Shown piece after piece: positions 27,419 through 38,036 of a stretch of DNA of 64,000 bases. This stretch comes from Datnioides undecimradiatus (taxonomy: Eukaryota; Chordata; Actinopteri; Lobotiformes; Datnioididae). The notes below the pieces were generated by a model. The model did not search any database and was not told the DNA's origin. It was given only the letters and a program-made list of their open reading frames with translations. The stretch spans positions 3,522,173-3,586,172 of the forward strand of contig WARS01000015.1 of the NCBI GenBank assembly GCA_008933995.1, read 5' to 3'. The position numbers and the translations under genes are program-made. Within the stretch, counting starts at the first letter, position 1; every line of letters starts with the position of its first letter.

Positions 27419-28795
27419 ATGCTTTGGTGCAGATGTGGTGTCCTACTGGTTCTCTGCATCTGTCCTCTAGCCTCTCTCCTAATGTCTCCTTGTCCTCCTG
27501 GCTGCTGTTGTCCTCGCCCGGGATTTTTGGTTCTGTGTGAGTCACTGGGTCTGCGGTCACTTCCTCGTTCTGTCCCTCTCAGTACATCGGCTCTATCTGT
27601 GGCCAGAAACCAGCTCTGTAACGTGGACCACCTGCTCCGGCCCTTCTCCGGCCTGCAGGAGTTGAGCCTCAGTCACAATCTGCTGGCACGCTTCCCTCGC
27701 GGCCTGCCTTCAAGCCTGGAGTCCTTGCTGCTGCAAGAAAACCGCATCACTTATATCACCTCCGGTGCCCTGAGGCAACTGGGGAACCTCACTCGGCTTG
27801 ATCTGGAGGACAACCGCATCCGTGCCATCCAACCAGGGGCGCTTCAGGGCCTTCACAAGCTGCAGGTGCTGATCCTGAAGGGGAACAAACTCACAAGCCT
27901 CCCTGTGAATCTTCCTCCATCACTGACTCATTTAGACCTCTCTGCAAACTGCATCTCTGTCCTGGACCTGCCCTCACTGTCCGCCCTGGTCAACCTGCAG
28001 GTCCTGAAGATCAACAGCAACTGCCTGCGTTCAGTCCCAGAGAGTGCCTTCGACAGCCTGCCACGTCTCAGATCTGTGGACCTCACCAACAACCTCTGGG
28101 TGTGCGAGTGCGACATTTTATACCTTTACCGCTGGCTGCTGAGCGGCAGGTTGAAGATGGCCACGGACCTGGTGTGTGCAGAGCCCGTTCATCTCGCACA
28201 GCGTCTGCTTCTGAACCTCTCTGTCATGGCCATCTGCCCTCATGTCCTGAAGTCAGAGGGGAGGAGGCGCGAGCTGGGCACAAAGCTGGAGACACTGACA
28301 GTGGAGCCCATGGGACCAAGCTCATTTGATAACAAGAGATATTTTGCAAACTCTTCAAAGCAAATATCACTAGAAACCACTGCTGGTCTCCCCAAGACTC
28401 GTGTATTACCTGAACACTACTCTTTAGAGACCCTGACCTATGAGGAGTGTTTGTCCCTGAATAACACACAATCAATCAGCCCACCCCATTTAAAAACCAC
28501 CACTTCTCTCCCTGACTGGGAACAGAAATGCAGAGATAACATCACAAGTCGGTACCCTCACATTAATGTGACCTCTGCTGAGGGGACACGATCTTTGCTT
28601 TCCACAAACAGAGAAGCACTTTGGCCCACTCCTGACCCGCGACCACACACACAAGACTCTGCAGTGGTCATCTCTTTGCTTGCTGTCTTATGTGTATTAG
28701 TGGGTCTGCTGATGATGGCAGTGCTGCTTGTACTGAAAAAGGTGCTCCTGCACCAACAGAGGGTGGCTCCACTCAATGCAGGATCTGGTGGGTGA
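27419..28795 (+). CDS. Unassigned single-pass transmembrane leucine-rich-repeat protein
   Basis: One coding exon of 458 residues, opened six bases after an acceptor (CCCTGCAG). It has a signal peptide at about 1-22 and a cysteine-rich LRRNT cap at 25-54 (CPPGCCCPRP, then C40). About seven LRRs follow (56-225) with alternating 21/24-residue spacing and SLRP-like phrases (LTSLPVNLPPSLTHLDL). The LRRCT cap has CxC at 229/231 plus C253 and C273. A Ser/Thr-containing stalk of about 140 residues follows, with sequons at N311, N348, N374 and N383. A membrane helix (about 414-439) leads to a tail of about 19 residues. The cap sequence WVCECDILYLYRWL resembles that of platelet GPIb-alpha, and the overall plan (LRR head, stalk, membrane anchor) is adhesion-receptor-like. 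No orthologue is recognised, and no human gene is known to me at this place. Function is unknown; cell-surface binding is inference. Confidence 0.85.
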   Translation: MLWCRCGVLLVLCICPLASLLMSPCPPGCCCPRPGFLVLCESLGLRSLPRSVPLSTSALSVARNQLCNVDHLLRPFSGLQELSLSHNLLARFPRGLPSSLESLLLQENRITYITSGALRQLGNLTRLDLEDNRIRAIQPGALQGLHKLQVLILKGNKLTSLPVNLPPSLTHLDLSANCISVLDLPSLSALVNLQVLKINSNCLRSVPESAFDSLPRLRSVDLTNNLWVCECDILYLYRWLLSGRLKMATDLVCAEPVHLAQRLLLNLSVMAICPHVLKSEGRRRELGTKLETLTVEPMGPSSFDNKRYFANSSKQISLETTAGLPKTRVLPEHYSLETLTYEECLSLNNTQSISPPHLKTTTSLPDWEQKCRDNITSRYPHINVTSAEGTRSLLSTNREALWPTPDPRPHTQDSAVVISLLAVLCVLVGLLMMAVLLVLKKVLLHQQRVAPLNAGSGG

Positions 28796-28957
28796 CATCA
28801 GCACAGGCACACTGAAGATGTTTTTATGATGATCATTTAATTCACAATAAGCATAAAGACAATATTCTGAATTATGTTTTTATAAGTGTAAAGCTGTTGA
28901 ACTGAATTTTCATACTGAATCCACCAACAGTGGGGCAATAATTGTATAGTCAAGCCA

Positions 28958-28963
28958 AATAAA
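28958..28963 (+). terminator. Candidate polyadenylation signal of the LRR gene
   Basis: AATAAA lies about 163 bp after the LRR stop codon, before the convergent iscu 3' end. Confidence 0.5.
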
Positions 28964-29014
28964 GCCAAAATGATAAAAATATACAAAAGATAAACACATC
29001 TCAGCTTATAGTGT

Positions 29015-29020
29015 TTTAAT
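29015..29020 (-). terminator. Weak candidate polyadenylation signal of iscu
   Basis: Read on the minus strand this is ATTAAA, the common variant hexamer, about 355 bp past the iscu stop. I found no canonical AATAAA on that strand nearer to the stop. Confidence 0.3.
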
Positions 29021-29040
29021 TATGACGTGCGTTGCTTGAA

Positions 29041-29080
29041 AAGCATGGCAAAGCATGGCAAAGCATGGCAAAGCATGGCA
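29041..29080. repeat. 10-bp tandem repeat, four copies
   Basis: Four perfect copies of AAGCATGGCA lie between the 3' ends of the convergent LRR and iscu genes, probably within the iscu 3' UTR or just past it. Confidence 0.9.
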
Positions 29081-29375
29081 AAGAAGCAACACTGTCAAAC
29101 TCCAACTTCAAAATCCGCACCAAATAAATGATATTTGATCACCTGATGAAAAACAAATAAAGCACCATTAACACCAGGTACTTAAAACAAAGGAGTCTTG
29201 GCTTGAGTTTAAGAGAGTGACCCCACAGCCCTTTTACATAGAGATTTTTTAAAAAGGTATAAAATCCCAAAAGACCTGATGTAATACTGTGGTGACCAAT
29301 CGTCCAGGCAGCACTGCACTGAATTACTACAGGGCCCATTATGGACAGTTAATATTAACCGTTGGCTTTTACACG

Positions 29376-30424
29376 TTACTCCTTCTTGTCCTGCTGTTTT
29401 AATCTGTAGTCTGACAGCGCTGCTTTTATGGCATCTTCTGCAAGCACTGAAAGAAAAGGAAGGTTTTAGAAACAGAAATGGTTTTGATTTTGACCAAACA
29501 ATAAGAGCCAGGTGACACATTACTATATGCACATATGCCACCTGTATTTATGTTTATTAGGTTTTGAGGGGTATGATAACACAGCCTTGTGTTACCAAAC
29601 ACTCATGCAGCTTGTTAATTGCTTTGAACTTACTTGAGCAATGAAGCTTGACTGGGGGAAGGCAGAGTTCTTTGGCAATGTCTGTGTTCTTGATCTTCAG
29701 GGCTTCATCAACCTACAGGGGGACACTTATTAGATCCCCAACAAAGAGGTGGTATTTATAAAAAACATTTTCCTAGTTTTTCCTTTTCACCTGTGTTATA
29801 CCAACTCACCGACTTCCCCTTCACCCACTCTGTTGCGAGAGAACTGGAAGCGATGGCTGAACCGCAGCCAAATGTCTTAAATCTCGCATCAACAATCTTG
29901 CCATTTTCGTCTACTTCGATCTGGAAACGACATATGGTCAAACACAGGAAGTCAAAAGTAATGACTCTAGTAAATTGGGCTGTAGTGGGGCTCTGCTCCT
30001 GACCTCGAACTTACCTGAAGTTTCATTACATCACCACAGGCTGGTGCACCCACCAATCCAGTCCCCACGTTCTTGGAGTTTTTATCTAGAGATCCCACAT
30101 TTCTTGGGTTTTCATAATGGTCAACCACCTGGAAAATGTCACAAGCAGAACATATTATTGACATATGACATATTATTGCTCTGCTGTTTTGGATCATGAG
30201 GTATAAGTGAGCTATACCGACAGCTAATGTCAGGCAACAACACACGAAGCTAAAAGTCATTAAACCCGGGTGCCACGGGTTATTTAAAATTAACACTTTA
30301 ATAAACACATTTCAGTGGTTACCTTTTCGTGATATGAACAGAGCACGTTCAGCTGCGGGCTGAATAACCTTCTGCTAAATAACAACAGCGAGGACGCAGA
30401 GTTTCGTAAAGAGACAATCGCCAT
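29376..30424 (-). CDS. iscu: Iron-sulfur cluster assembly scaffold, mitochondrial
   Basis: Exons in transcript order: 30323-30424, 30015-30128, 29810-29920, 29634-29712 and 29376-29446. All are GT-AG and in phase, giving 158 residues (human about 167). Exon 1 encodes an Arg/Ser/Leu-rich mitochondrial presequence (MAIVSLRNSASSLLLFSRR). The mature U-type scaffold begins YHEKVVDHYENPRNVG. The conserved ligands are present: C65 and D67 in ACGD, C91 in FGCGSA, H133 and C134 in LHC. So are the LPPVK chaperone-binding motif (127-131) and M136, the residue linked to frataxin dependence. ISCU takes persulfide sulfur from NFS1-ISD11-ACP with ferredoxin and frataxin, builds 2Fe-2S clusters in the matrix, and hands them on through HSC20 and HSPA9. 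The gene is head-to-head with sart3. Confidence 0.97.
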
Positions 30425-30657
30425 GTTCAGATCCCGATGATGAACGGAAATTACCGAGTGAGCACGAGAGACGAAGACCGCTTTTTGTTGACAAACAAGT
30501 GACGAAGGGAGCGTTTACCGATGAAGGTAGCCCCTACTAGCGGCTAACGGTAGCAGTTACACGCTACGGTGTCCACGGTGAGTTCAGTGACAGGCTCCAC
30601 CTCTCACGATCCCTCCTGGCTTGTTAGGTTGTTACCAGGCAGACAGCATTTTCCAAC
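30425..30657. promoter_or_regulatory. Bidirectional iscu/sart3 promoter
   Basis: Only 233 bp separate the two start codons, which point away from each other, so both 5' UTRs and their core promoters must share this segment. It is CpG-containing and GC-richer than the flanks and has no clear TATA box, as expected for divergent housekeeping promoters. Confidence 0.75.
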
Positions 30658-33600
30658 ATGGCAGCGTCAAGCAGCGCAGAGCAAACGCAGTTGCAAGATA
30701 TGGAGGAGGAAGATGCGGGAATGGAGGAGAGAGAGATGGAATCGGACGAGGGGGACGAGGAAGGCATGGGGGTTGAAAATTCAGACGATGAAGAGGACGA
30801 TTCGTCGGAAGACGAGAAAGAAAACGAAGCCGAAATCCAACGGCTGGAGGAGCAGGTAATTAGCCAACAACCGAGCCAGGCTGCGTTAACTAACGTTAGC
30901 CGACGAGCTAATGAGAATGAATGGATGGTAAACACGACCAGCTACACCAAATCAGAAGCTTCGAAAATGTGTGCTGCTCCTTGCTTCTCGGTTCAACTGA
31001 GAACGGAAAATATAGTAGTGTTAATTGCTGTTATGCAGAACAATTAAAAGAGCGCGTGTGAAACGACGTCATTGTCATAGCTATCGTGATTAGCCGTGCT
31101 GCTAATCTGTGATGCTAATCACTTGTCTCGTGCCTCACGCGCTCTTTTTACGTCCAGTATAACCTCGCAGCTTCTAGTGTAGTTGGAAAGAAAACACGCG
31201 TGTCAACAAAGCGGCAGAGCACATACTGTCCTAACTTTATTCTGTATCACGTGTTCGATGTTAAATCTGTTGGATCGATTGCATCTTATAACATAGTGTA
31301 CAACGTTACTACTGCATAGCTAATGTTCTGTACACTCCGCTTATTGAAACAAATGCAACGTCATTGCAAGAAATACCATATTTGTATCATGTTAAATTTG
31401 TGTTAAAATACTTGAACACTTTGTTTAGCAGGTTTAAAAAAAAGGGAACATAGGACCATTATTAAGGTAGAATTTATTTGCAATATACAAGTGTTTGCAA
31501 GGTACACTTACTAACTAGTAGCCGAGTGTCTACATACTGTATAAACCGTGCCAACTTTGTGCATTAAGGTTGTTATTAAACATGTTGGATTCATAATGTT
31601 ATGATCTGATTGTCTACTAAAGACGTATAATTGTATTGTTAACATGTTTCAGCTGTCAATCAATGCTTTTGACTACAACTGCCACGTGGATCTCATCAAA
31701 CTACTGAAGCAGGAGGGAGAGTTCTTCCGTTTGCGAAAGGCAAGGCAGAAGATGAGTGAACTTTTCCCGCTCACTGAAGGTCAGTATCTGTCTTAATACT
31801 GTTTCAGGGTCAGTTGATTTTTCATCATTATTTGCATCTGAAAGCATGTTTTGTTGAATCCTGCAGAGATCTGGCTAGATTGGCTCAAGGATGAAATCCG
31901 TCTGACAGAGGAGGAGGCAAACCGGGAGAAAGTATATGAACTTTTCGAGAGAGCTGTAAAAGACTATATCTGTGAGTGCACTCTACCATTGCCACTGCTT
32001 TCAGTTTGACAGTCTGTACATGATTGTAACAGTTAATTGTGTGTCATTACACCAAGGTCCAGATATCTGGCTGGAATATGCTCAGTATTCAATTGGTGGC
32101 ATGGGCTCACCAGGTGGCATTGAGAAGGTGAGATCCATCTTTGAAAGAGCTGTGACAGCCGTGGGACTTCACATGACCAAGGGACAGATGGTGTGGGAGG
32201 CATACAGAGAGTTTGAGAATGCCATCCTTTCCACAGTACAGGTTTGTTTTTCCATCACTAGGAGACATTTCATCAGTGGTCTGACATGTGCTCTGTTTAT
32301 GTTGCTAATTTAATTCCATGTATATACCAGAGAGAGATTTATATGAATGATGCAGTTTCAAAAACAATGTTAGACAATGCAAGATACATTTGTTAGATTA
32401 AAACGTTTTACTCTTGTGTGGTAATAATATTAGTATATCAAAGCGTACTATTTAATGGTAATTTGCTCTTTTATCTCAGAATAAATACAAATACTTCCCA
32501 TGCTGAACAGAATTCCTTTGATGTTAAACTAAATAGGCCTTTGCTTGATGTTGACACCGTTTTCTCTGCTGTGTTTCCTCTCAGCCTCCCCCTGGCAGAA
32601 TTCCCAGCCATGAGGAGCAGGAGCTGCTGAGCGCTCAGCTTGGGCGAATCCATACACTGTTTTGCCGCCAGCTGGCCATCCCCTTGATGGGTGAGCATGA
32701 TGCTTCTTCTGTCCAGACGGGCTGTAAAATAGGCAGAAGTCCTCTTGTGAGGGCTATATGTCATGGCCCACCTGAAAAACTGTGAAATATCCTATTTAAA
32801 ATATCGTCATGTTGCACAGTTGCCATGCCATGCAGATTTAGAGTGGGAATACTCCTCTCCCGGCTTTCGGTTTGTTTCAAGAGTGGACGCCAGATGGTCC
32901 AGTATTGTGTTGATTTATTTCTGGCACAGCTGAATGGAGACCAGAGGCATTTCTGTAACGTTTTAAACTCTTCCTTATCTGAGCTTCGCACTTGTGCAAT
33001 TATGGGGCCATAGTTATGCAGTATACATTAAAATATTTGCAAATGTATATATTCCTGCAAAACTTCAATTTGCAATGAACTTTGCATTTTTTTGTTTTTT
33101 ACATCTTGTAAATGTAAAAATATCAAATGTATATGTAATGATTAAGTTAAATAAAGGAACTTTTAACTCTGTGCTGTGTTCCTTTTTAGACATGGAGGCC
33201 ACCTATGCAGAGTACGAGGAGTGGTCTGAGCATGGTGTGTCTGAAACTGTCATGCATCAGTACAAAAAAGCTTTGCAGCAGATGGGGAAGTGCAAACCTT
33301 TTGAAGAATCACTGGTAAGTGACACCGATTTTCTAACTTAACTTATTACAGTGATGACTCTCAGGATGTGAAATAATGTGCATAGCTCCAATGAATAACA
33401 TGTGCTTGCTGTTGTCTTGCTGCAGCTGGCAGCAGAACCTCCTAAGCTGGCAGAGTATCAGAACTACATCGACTTCGAACTAAAGGAGGGCGACCCAGCA
33501 CGGGTCCAGATAACCTTTGAGCGGACTCTGGCAGAAAACTGCCTGGTACCAGACATGTGGGCAAAATACACCACATATCTTGTGAGTATTGGTCAGTGTC

Positions 33601-36600
33601 TGGCAGACTGCCGTCCTTTAACGGGCTTCTAGTAAGACTGTTATGTTTGCTCTGTGGAGTTTGGATTAATTTCACATGCCATTACCTCCCTGTCTGACTG
33701 CTTGTATTCAGTGCCTAAAACTTGCCAACTACATAATCTGCCAAAAATGGCTAAACAACTAAGATCACAGTGCTGCACTGAGCTTATCTTGATAAATAAC
33801 GGCAAGTCATTTCTTCAACAGCGGCTTAATCTTTATTTTACTTGTCTACAAAGTAAAATGTAAAACCTTTTGACAGTTTTCTTTAAAATAATTGGTAACA
33901 TTGTAGAGAAAGTAAGTGTCCAGATCCTAGTTTGATAAAATGTTTCTGTATTAATTCAGTGTTAGTTGCTTGGCTGGTTTCCTCAATGTTGAGCAGCATC
34001 TAAAGACATCTGGTGTATATTAATATACCTAACAGTGACGGAGGGAATCCAGTAGCACGTTAGAAACTTTAGTTGCTTATAAATCTCTTCAAATTTTCAG
34101 GCATCTTTCAGCTTGTTTAAGATCACTTTAAGCATTTTGTTTGTTTTCACCACAGGATCGTCAGCTGAAGATCAAGGACTTGGTTCTCTCCACTCATGAA
34201 CGTGCTGTCAGGAACTGCCCCTGGACCATGGGTCTGTGGAAGAGCTACATGTTAGCCCTGGAGAGGCATGGAGCTGACCATCAGACTGTCTCAGGTAACT
34301 GTTAGAGCGCGATTGTTTTTATTTCGGTTTTTGTGTTTTTTTCTGCCCATATTTGTGGCAAACATGACCGAAATGGTCCCATGTATTTTGTTATAGTGGA
34401 CACTGGAAGATGCAAATGAGATATCTTAAACATTTAAATACAAATTTCTTTCTTGTGTTGTATTGGAAACTGCTTGGTTTTATCATTTAGTTTCTCTGTC
34501 TTCCTCACAGATGTTTTTGAAAAGGCGCTGAATGCAGGTTTCATTCAAGCAACAGATTATGTGGAGATTTGGCAAGCATACCTGGACTACCTGAGGAGAC
34601 GTGTGGATTTCAGTAAAGGTGGGAGCAGTTGTGTGTGTGTGTGTGTGAGAGAAACAATATATGTTTGTGTTTTAACATTACTCAATTCACATGGAGTTTC
34701 CTCTGTTGCAGAATCAAGCAAAGAGTTGGAGGAGCTCCGCGGAGCCTTCTCTCGAGCTCTGGACTACATGAAACACGACGTTGAAGAAAGTAGGTGGTTT
34801 TGAGTCTGACCGAGATCTATTTTTACTGTGTTCTTGGTTTGGTTTCATGTAATTCTTTGTCTTGAATCACTGTAGGGTTTGGTGAAAGTGGAGATCCTTC
34901 TTGTATCATAATGCAGATCTGGGCAAGGATAGAGGTAAGCTGTGCTACTGTGTCAACTGTTTTTAAGAATTGGATGTCTTTTATTTTGAATTGTGTTTAG
35001 CCCTGTTTAATGTCATTGTGTGTGTGTGTGTCTTTGTTGTTTTGACTGAAGTGATTTATTTAAACTTTTTCGTGTGTACTGGTACTTTATAATACACATG
35101 TACTACCGAATGACACTGAAGCATATAGACATCTACTAATGGTCCACTGAGATACATGGTGAAGAACTGAATAAACAGTTATAATCTATGGCACCGCATT
35201 TCAGAAAATGTGACAGTTTCATTTGAATTGTATTATTAAAGATAATAATTTATCTGATAATCTTTATATGGGTTTGAGGTTATCTTTTTGATTAAAAGTC
35301 CTCACTGTCACATGGGTAATATGAAAACAGTCAGCACACTTCTTACATCATTCTCATAATTATTTTTCCCCTCATACCAGGCGCTGCACTGCAAGAACAT
35401 GCAAAAAGCCAGAGAACTGTGGGACATTATCATGACAAAAGGGAATGCCAAATATGCGAATATGTGGCTGGAGTATTATAACCTCGAAAGGTCTGTCAGT
35501 CCGTGTCTGATGACTTTGTGCGTATACATTCATCGGAAACGTGTATGTGGGGTCCTTGATGTAGTACTTTTGTCTGCAGGTCTTATGGAGACCCCGTTCA
35601 CTGTCGGAAAGCTCTCCACAGAGCAGTTCAGTGCACCTCTGACTACCCAGAGCATGTGTCTGAGGTCCTGCTCACCTTTGAGAGGGTGGAAGGTGAGTTC
35701 CATTATAAAACTTCAAATTAGCACAAGAGTAACAAAGATTTCCATGTATTACAGTGCGTGGGCGTATTTGGTCTACTCACGTACAGGTTCTCTGGAGGAC
35801 TGGGACGTGGCAGTACAGAAGACGGAGGCCCGGCTGAACAGGATTAATGAGCAACGAGCAAAGGTAGGAGCACATATCAGCATTGCACTGGGCAGGTGTA
35901 TCACTAAGCCACTTTTGGCTAATGTTACTGTGTTCTGGCCACCTGTTAGGCGGCCGAGAAGGAAGCCAACATGGCTCGCCAAGAGGAGGAGAGAGCTGAT
36001 CAGCGACGGAAGGCCAAGTCAGAGAAGAAGGCTCAAAAAAAGATCCAGAAGGGAAATCGAACTGGAGAGAAGAGGAAAGCAGGACAGGATGATTATCACG
36101 ACGAATGGAACGAGGACTCAGGTAAAAAACGATGATACAATAAATGTTTTATTTTTAATCCTGAATGATCCTTGAGATGTGTTTGCTAATCTTTCTCTTT
36201 CTCCCTGACAGAACAAGCTCCTAAAAGGCACAGAGGAAATGGGGACCAAGCCACAGACGAGTACATGGAGACCGAGACAGGACTCTTTGGTAAGAATGTC
36301 CCCCCTGGCTATAAACCTGCTCCACCTGGCGCTAAAAAGGCCCAGCAGGGAGCTGCGGCCGCTGCCCAGAGGCAGAACGAAGACAAGCCAGAGCTTCGCA
36401 ACGATAACAACAGTGTTTTCATCAGCAACCTGGCATACACGCTGGAGGAGCCAGAGGCAACGCTCAGGACGCTGTTTGAGACCTGTGGCCCCATCAAACA
36501 GATTCGCCTGGTATTCAGCAACAAAGGGAGCTTCAAAGGCTATGGCTACGTACAGTTTGAATCTCCAGTGTCTGTCCCTGAAGCCCTGAAGCTGGACCGG

Positions 36601-37763
36601 AGGGAGGTGGAGGGCAGGCCCATGTTTGTGTCACCGTGTGTGGACAAAAACAAAAATCCAGACTTTAAGGTAAATATTCAGTATGAAGAAAACCTGATAC
36701 ATGTTTTTTATTATAACCAGAGTACTATGCTACTTATGAAGATCCAGGTGGCGTTCATGTAATTATATCATTAGGAATTAATATTTTGAATAGCTTGGAG
36801 ATACAAAAAAAATGTAACGTACTAGTCAATAGTTGTAACTGTACGTACTTGTTTTCCACCATACTCTGACTGGTATGACAGTAAATAAATTGAATTCAGT
36901 GTGCTAATAAAAAAAAAAAAGTCAGTACAAGTGACCACTTCACCATTAATGCCTCTGCAGGTGTTTAAGTACAACACATCCATGGAGAAACAAAAAATCT
37001 TCATCTCCGGGCTGCCGTTCTCATGCACTAAAGAGCAACTGGAGGAAATCTGCAAAAGTCACGGCACCATCAAAGATGTCCGTCTGGTCACGTATCGCTC
37101 AGGAAAACCCAAGGTGAGACGCAAAGAGGACGACAGTACCCAGGTGTTGTGGCTGATATCAATCAGCCTGAGGGCACTAATGATAACCACCTTTGACCAT
37201 GCAGATGCTGAGTAAGATCGGGGTGTATTGAGTCTATTGTTGATGTTTTATCTCTCTTTCTTCATGGCTCTGCAGGGTCTGGCATACGTTGAGTTTGTAG
37301 ATGAAGCTCAGGCTTCTCAAGCAGTTCTGAAAATGGACGGCATGGAGGTTGAGGGCAACAAAATCTCTGTTGCTATAAGTAATCCGCCTCGCAGGAACAT
37401 AATGGATAAACCTGGTTTCAACAATCCCACGACGGACATGATGCCTCGCCAGTTCTTCGGATCGTAAGTTTGTCTCTTTTCTCAGACTGCTCTCAGCCAA
37501 CTGAAATGTCCAGAAAGCCTGCTATTCTCAGGTCTGTACCAGCACAGAAACAGCTGTTGATGTGTGTGTTTGTCTTTTTCAGGAGAGGGAGAGGACGCAC
37601 CCAGCTGTCGTTACTCCCTCGTTCCCTCCACCGACAAGCTGGGCCTGTGAGCAAAGCGGAGAACGGGACAGCAGCTGCACAGGTCCCGGCAACGGCGAAT
37701 GCAGCTGGAGAGACGAAACCTCTGTCAAATTCAGACTTTGCCAGGATGCTTCTCAGTAAGTGA
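30658..37763 (+). CDS. sart3: SART3 (p110/Tip110), U4/U6 snRNP recycling factor
   Basis: Nineteen exons: 30658-30855, 31653-31779, 31867-31971, 32057-32241, 32585-32690, 33190-33314, 33426-33581, 34156-34294, 34511-34618, 34712-34789, 34876-34934, 35381-35490, 35580-35692, 35787-35863, 35950-36121, 36212-36669, 36961-37113, 37276-37463 and 37583-37763. They are GT-AG throughout and in phase, giving 945 residues (human about 963). There is an acidic N-terminus (1-66), a long HAT-repeat region (about 85-540, e.g. DIWLEYAQYS, YVEIWQAYLDYLRRRV), and a charged Lys/Arg-rich segment (about 562-625, nuclear localisation). RRM1 has VFISNL at 688-693 and KGYGYVQF at 728-735; RRM2 has IFISGL at 785-790 and KGLAYVEF at 823-830. 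The C-terminal SNSDFARML motif matches the LSm-contacting tail of yeast Prp24. The protein reanneals U4 and U6 and acts in Cajal bodies; it also recruits USP4/USP15. Confidence 0.97.
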
Positions 37764-38030
37764 GAAGATGATGAGAGAAATATGTGACAGCCCTCACACT
37801 GAAAGCCATCTTGTGTCCTTACAAATTAGTGTTGGTGATTTTTCTGTAACTGGTAACCTGGCCTCCCTTTAATCTTGTTCTCATCATCCGTTCTGCGAGA
37901 TTGCCTTAATTGCCACGCTCCTGCCCTCCATCACAAACCCTTTTCAACCAAGACTTTTCACCAGTGTGACAGACTGTGTTTGTTTTGGTTTGTTTGAAGG
38001 TGGCTGGCAGGCTTTTCTTTGTTTTTTTAA

Positions 38031-38036
38031 AATAAA
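38031..38036 (+). terminator. Proximal polyadenylation signal of sart3
   Basis: AATAAA about 270 bp after the stop, preceded by a T-rich tract; the most likely principal sart3 3' end. Confidence 0.6.

Noticed and set aside
27928..28776. Antisense and +2 frames within the LRR gene
   Set aside because: Shadows; only the main frame shows cysteine caps and LRR periodicity.
33351..33425. C-box-like GTGATGA in a sart3 intron, considered as a C/D snoRNA
   Set aside because: No CTGA D box or terminal stem at a suitable distance.
35399..36175. 258-codon open frame over sart3 exons 12-15
   Set aside because: It reads through three introns. Only the exon parts match SART3, and frames shift between exons.
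36290..36369. A short intron inside sart3 exon 16
   Set aside because: Removing 80 bp would break the frame into RRM1; the uninterrupted reading is coherent.
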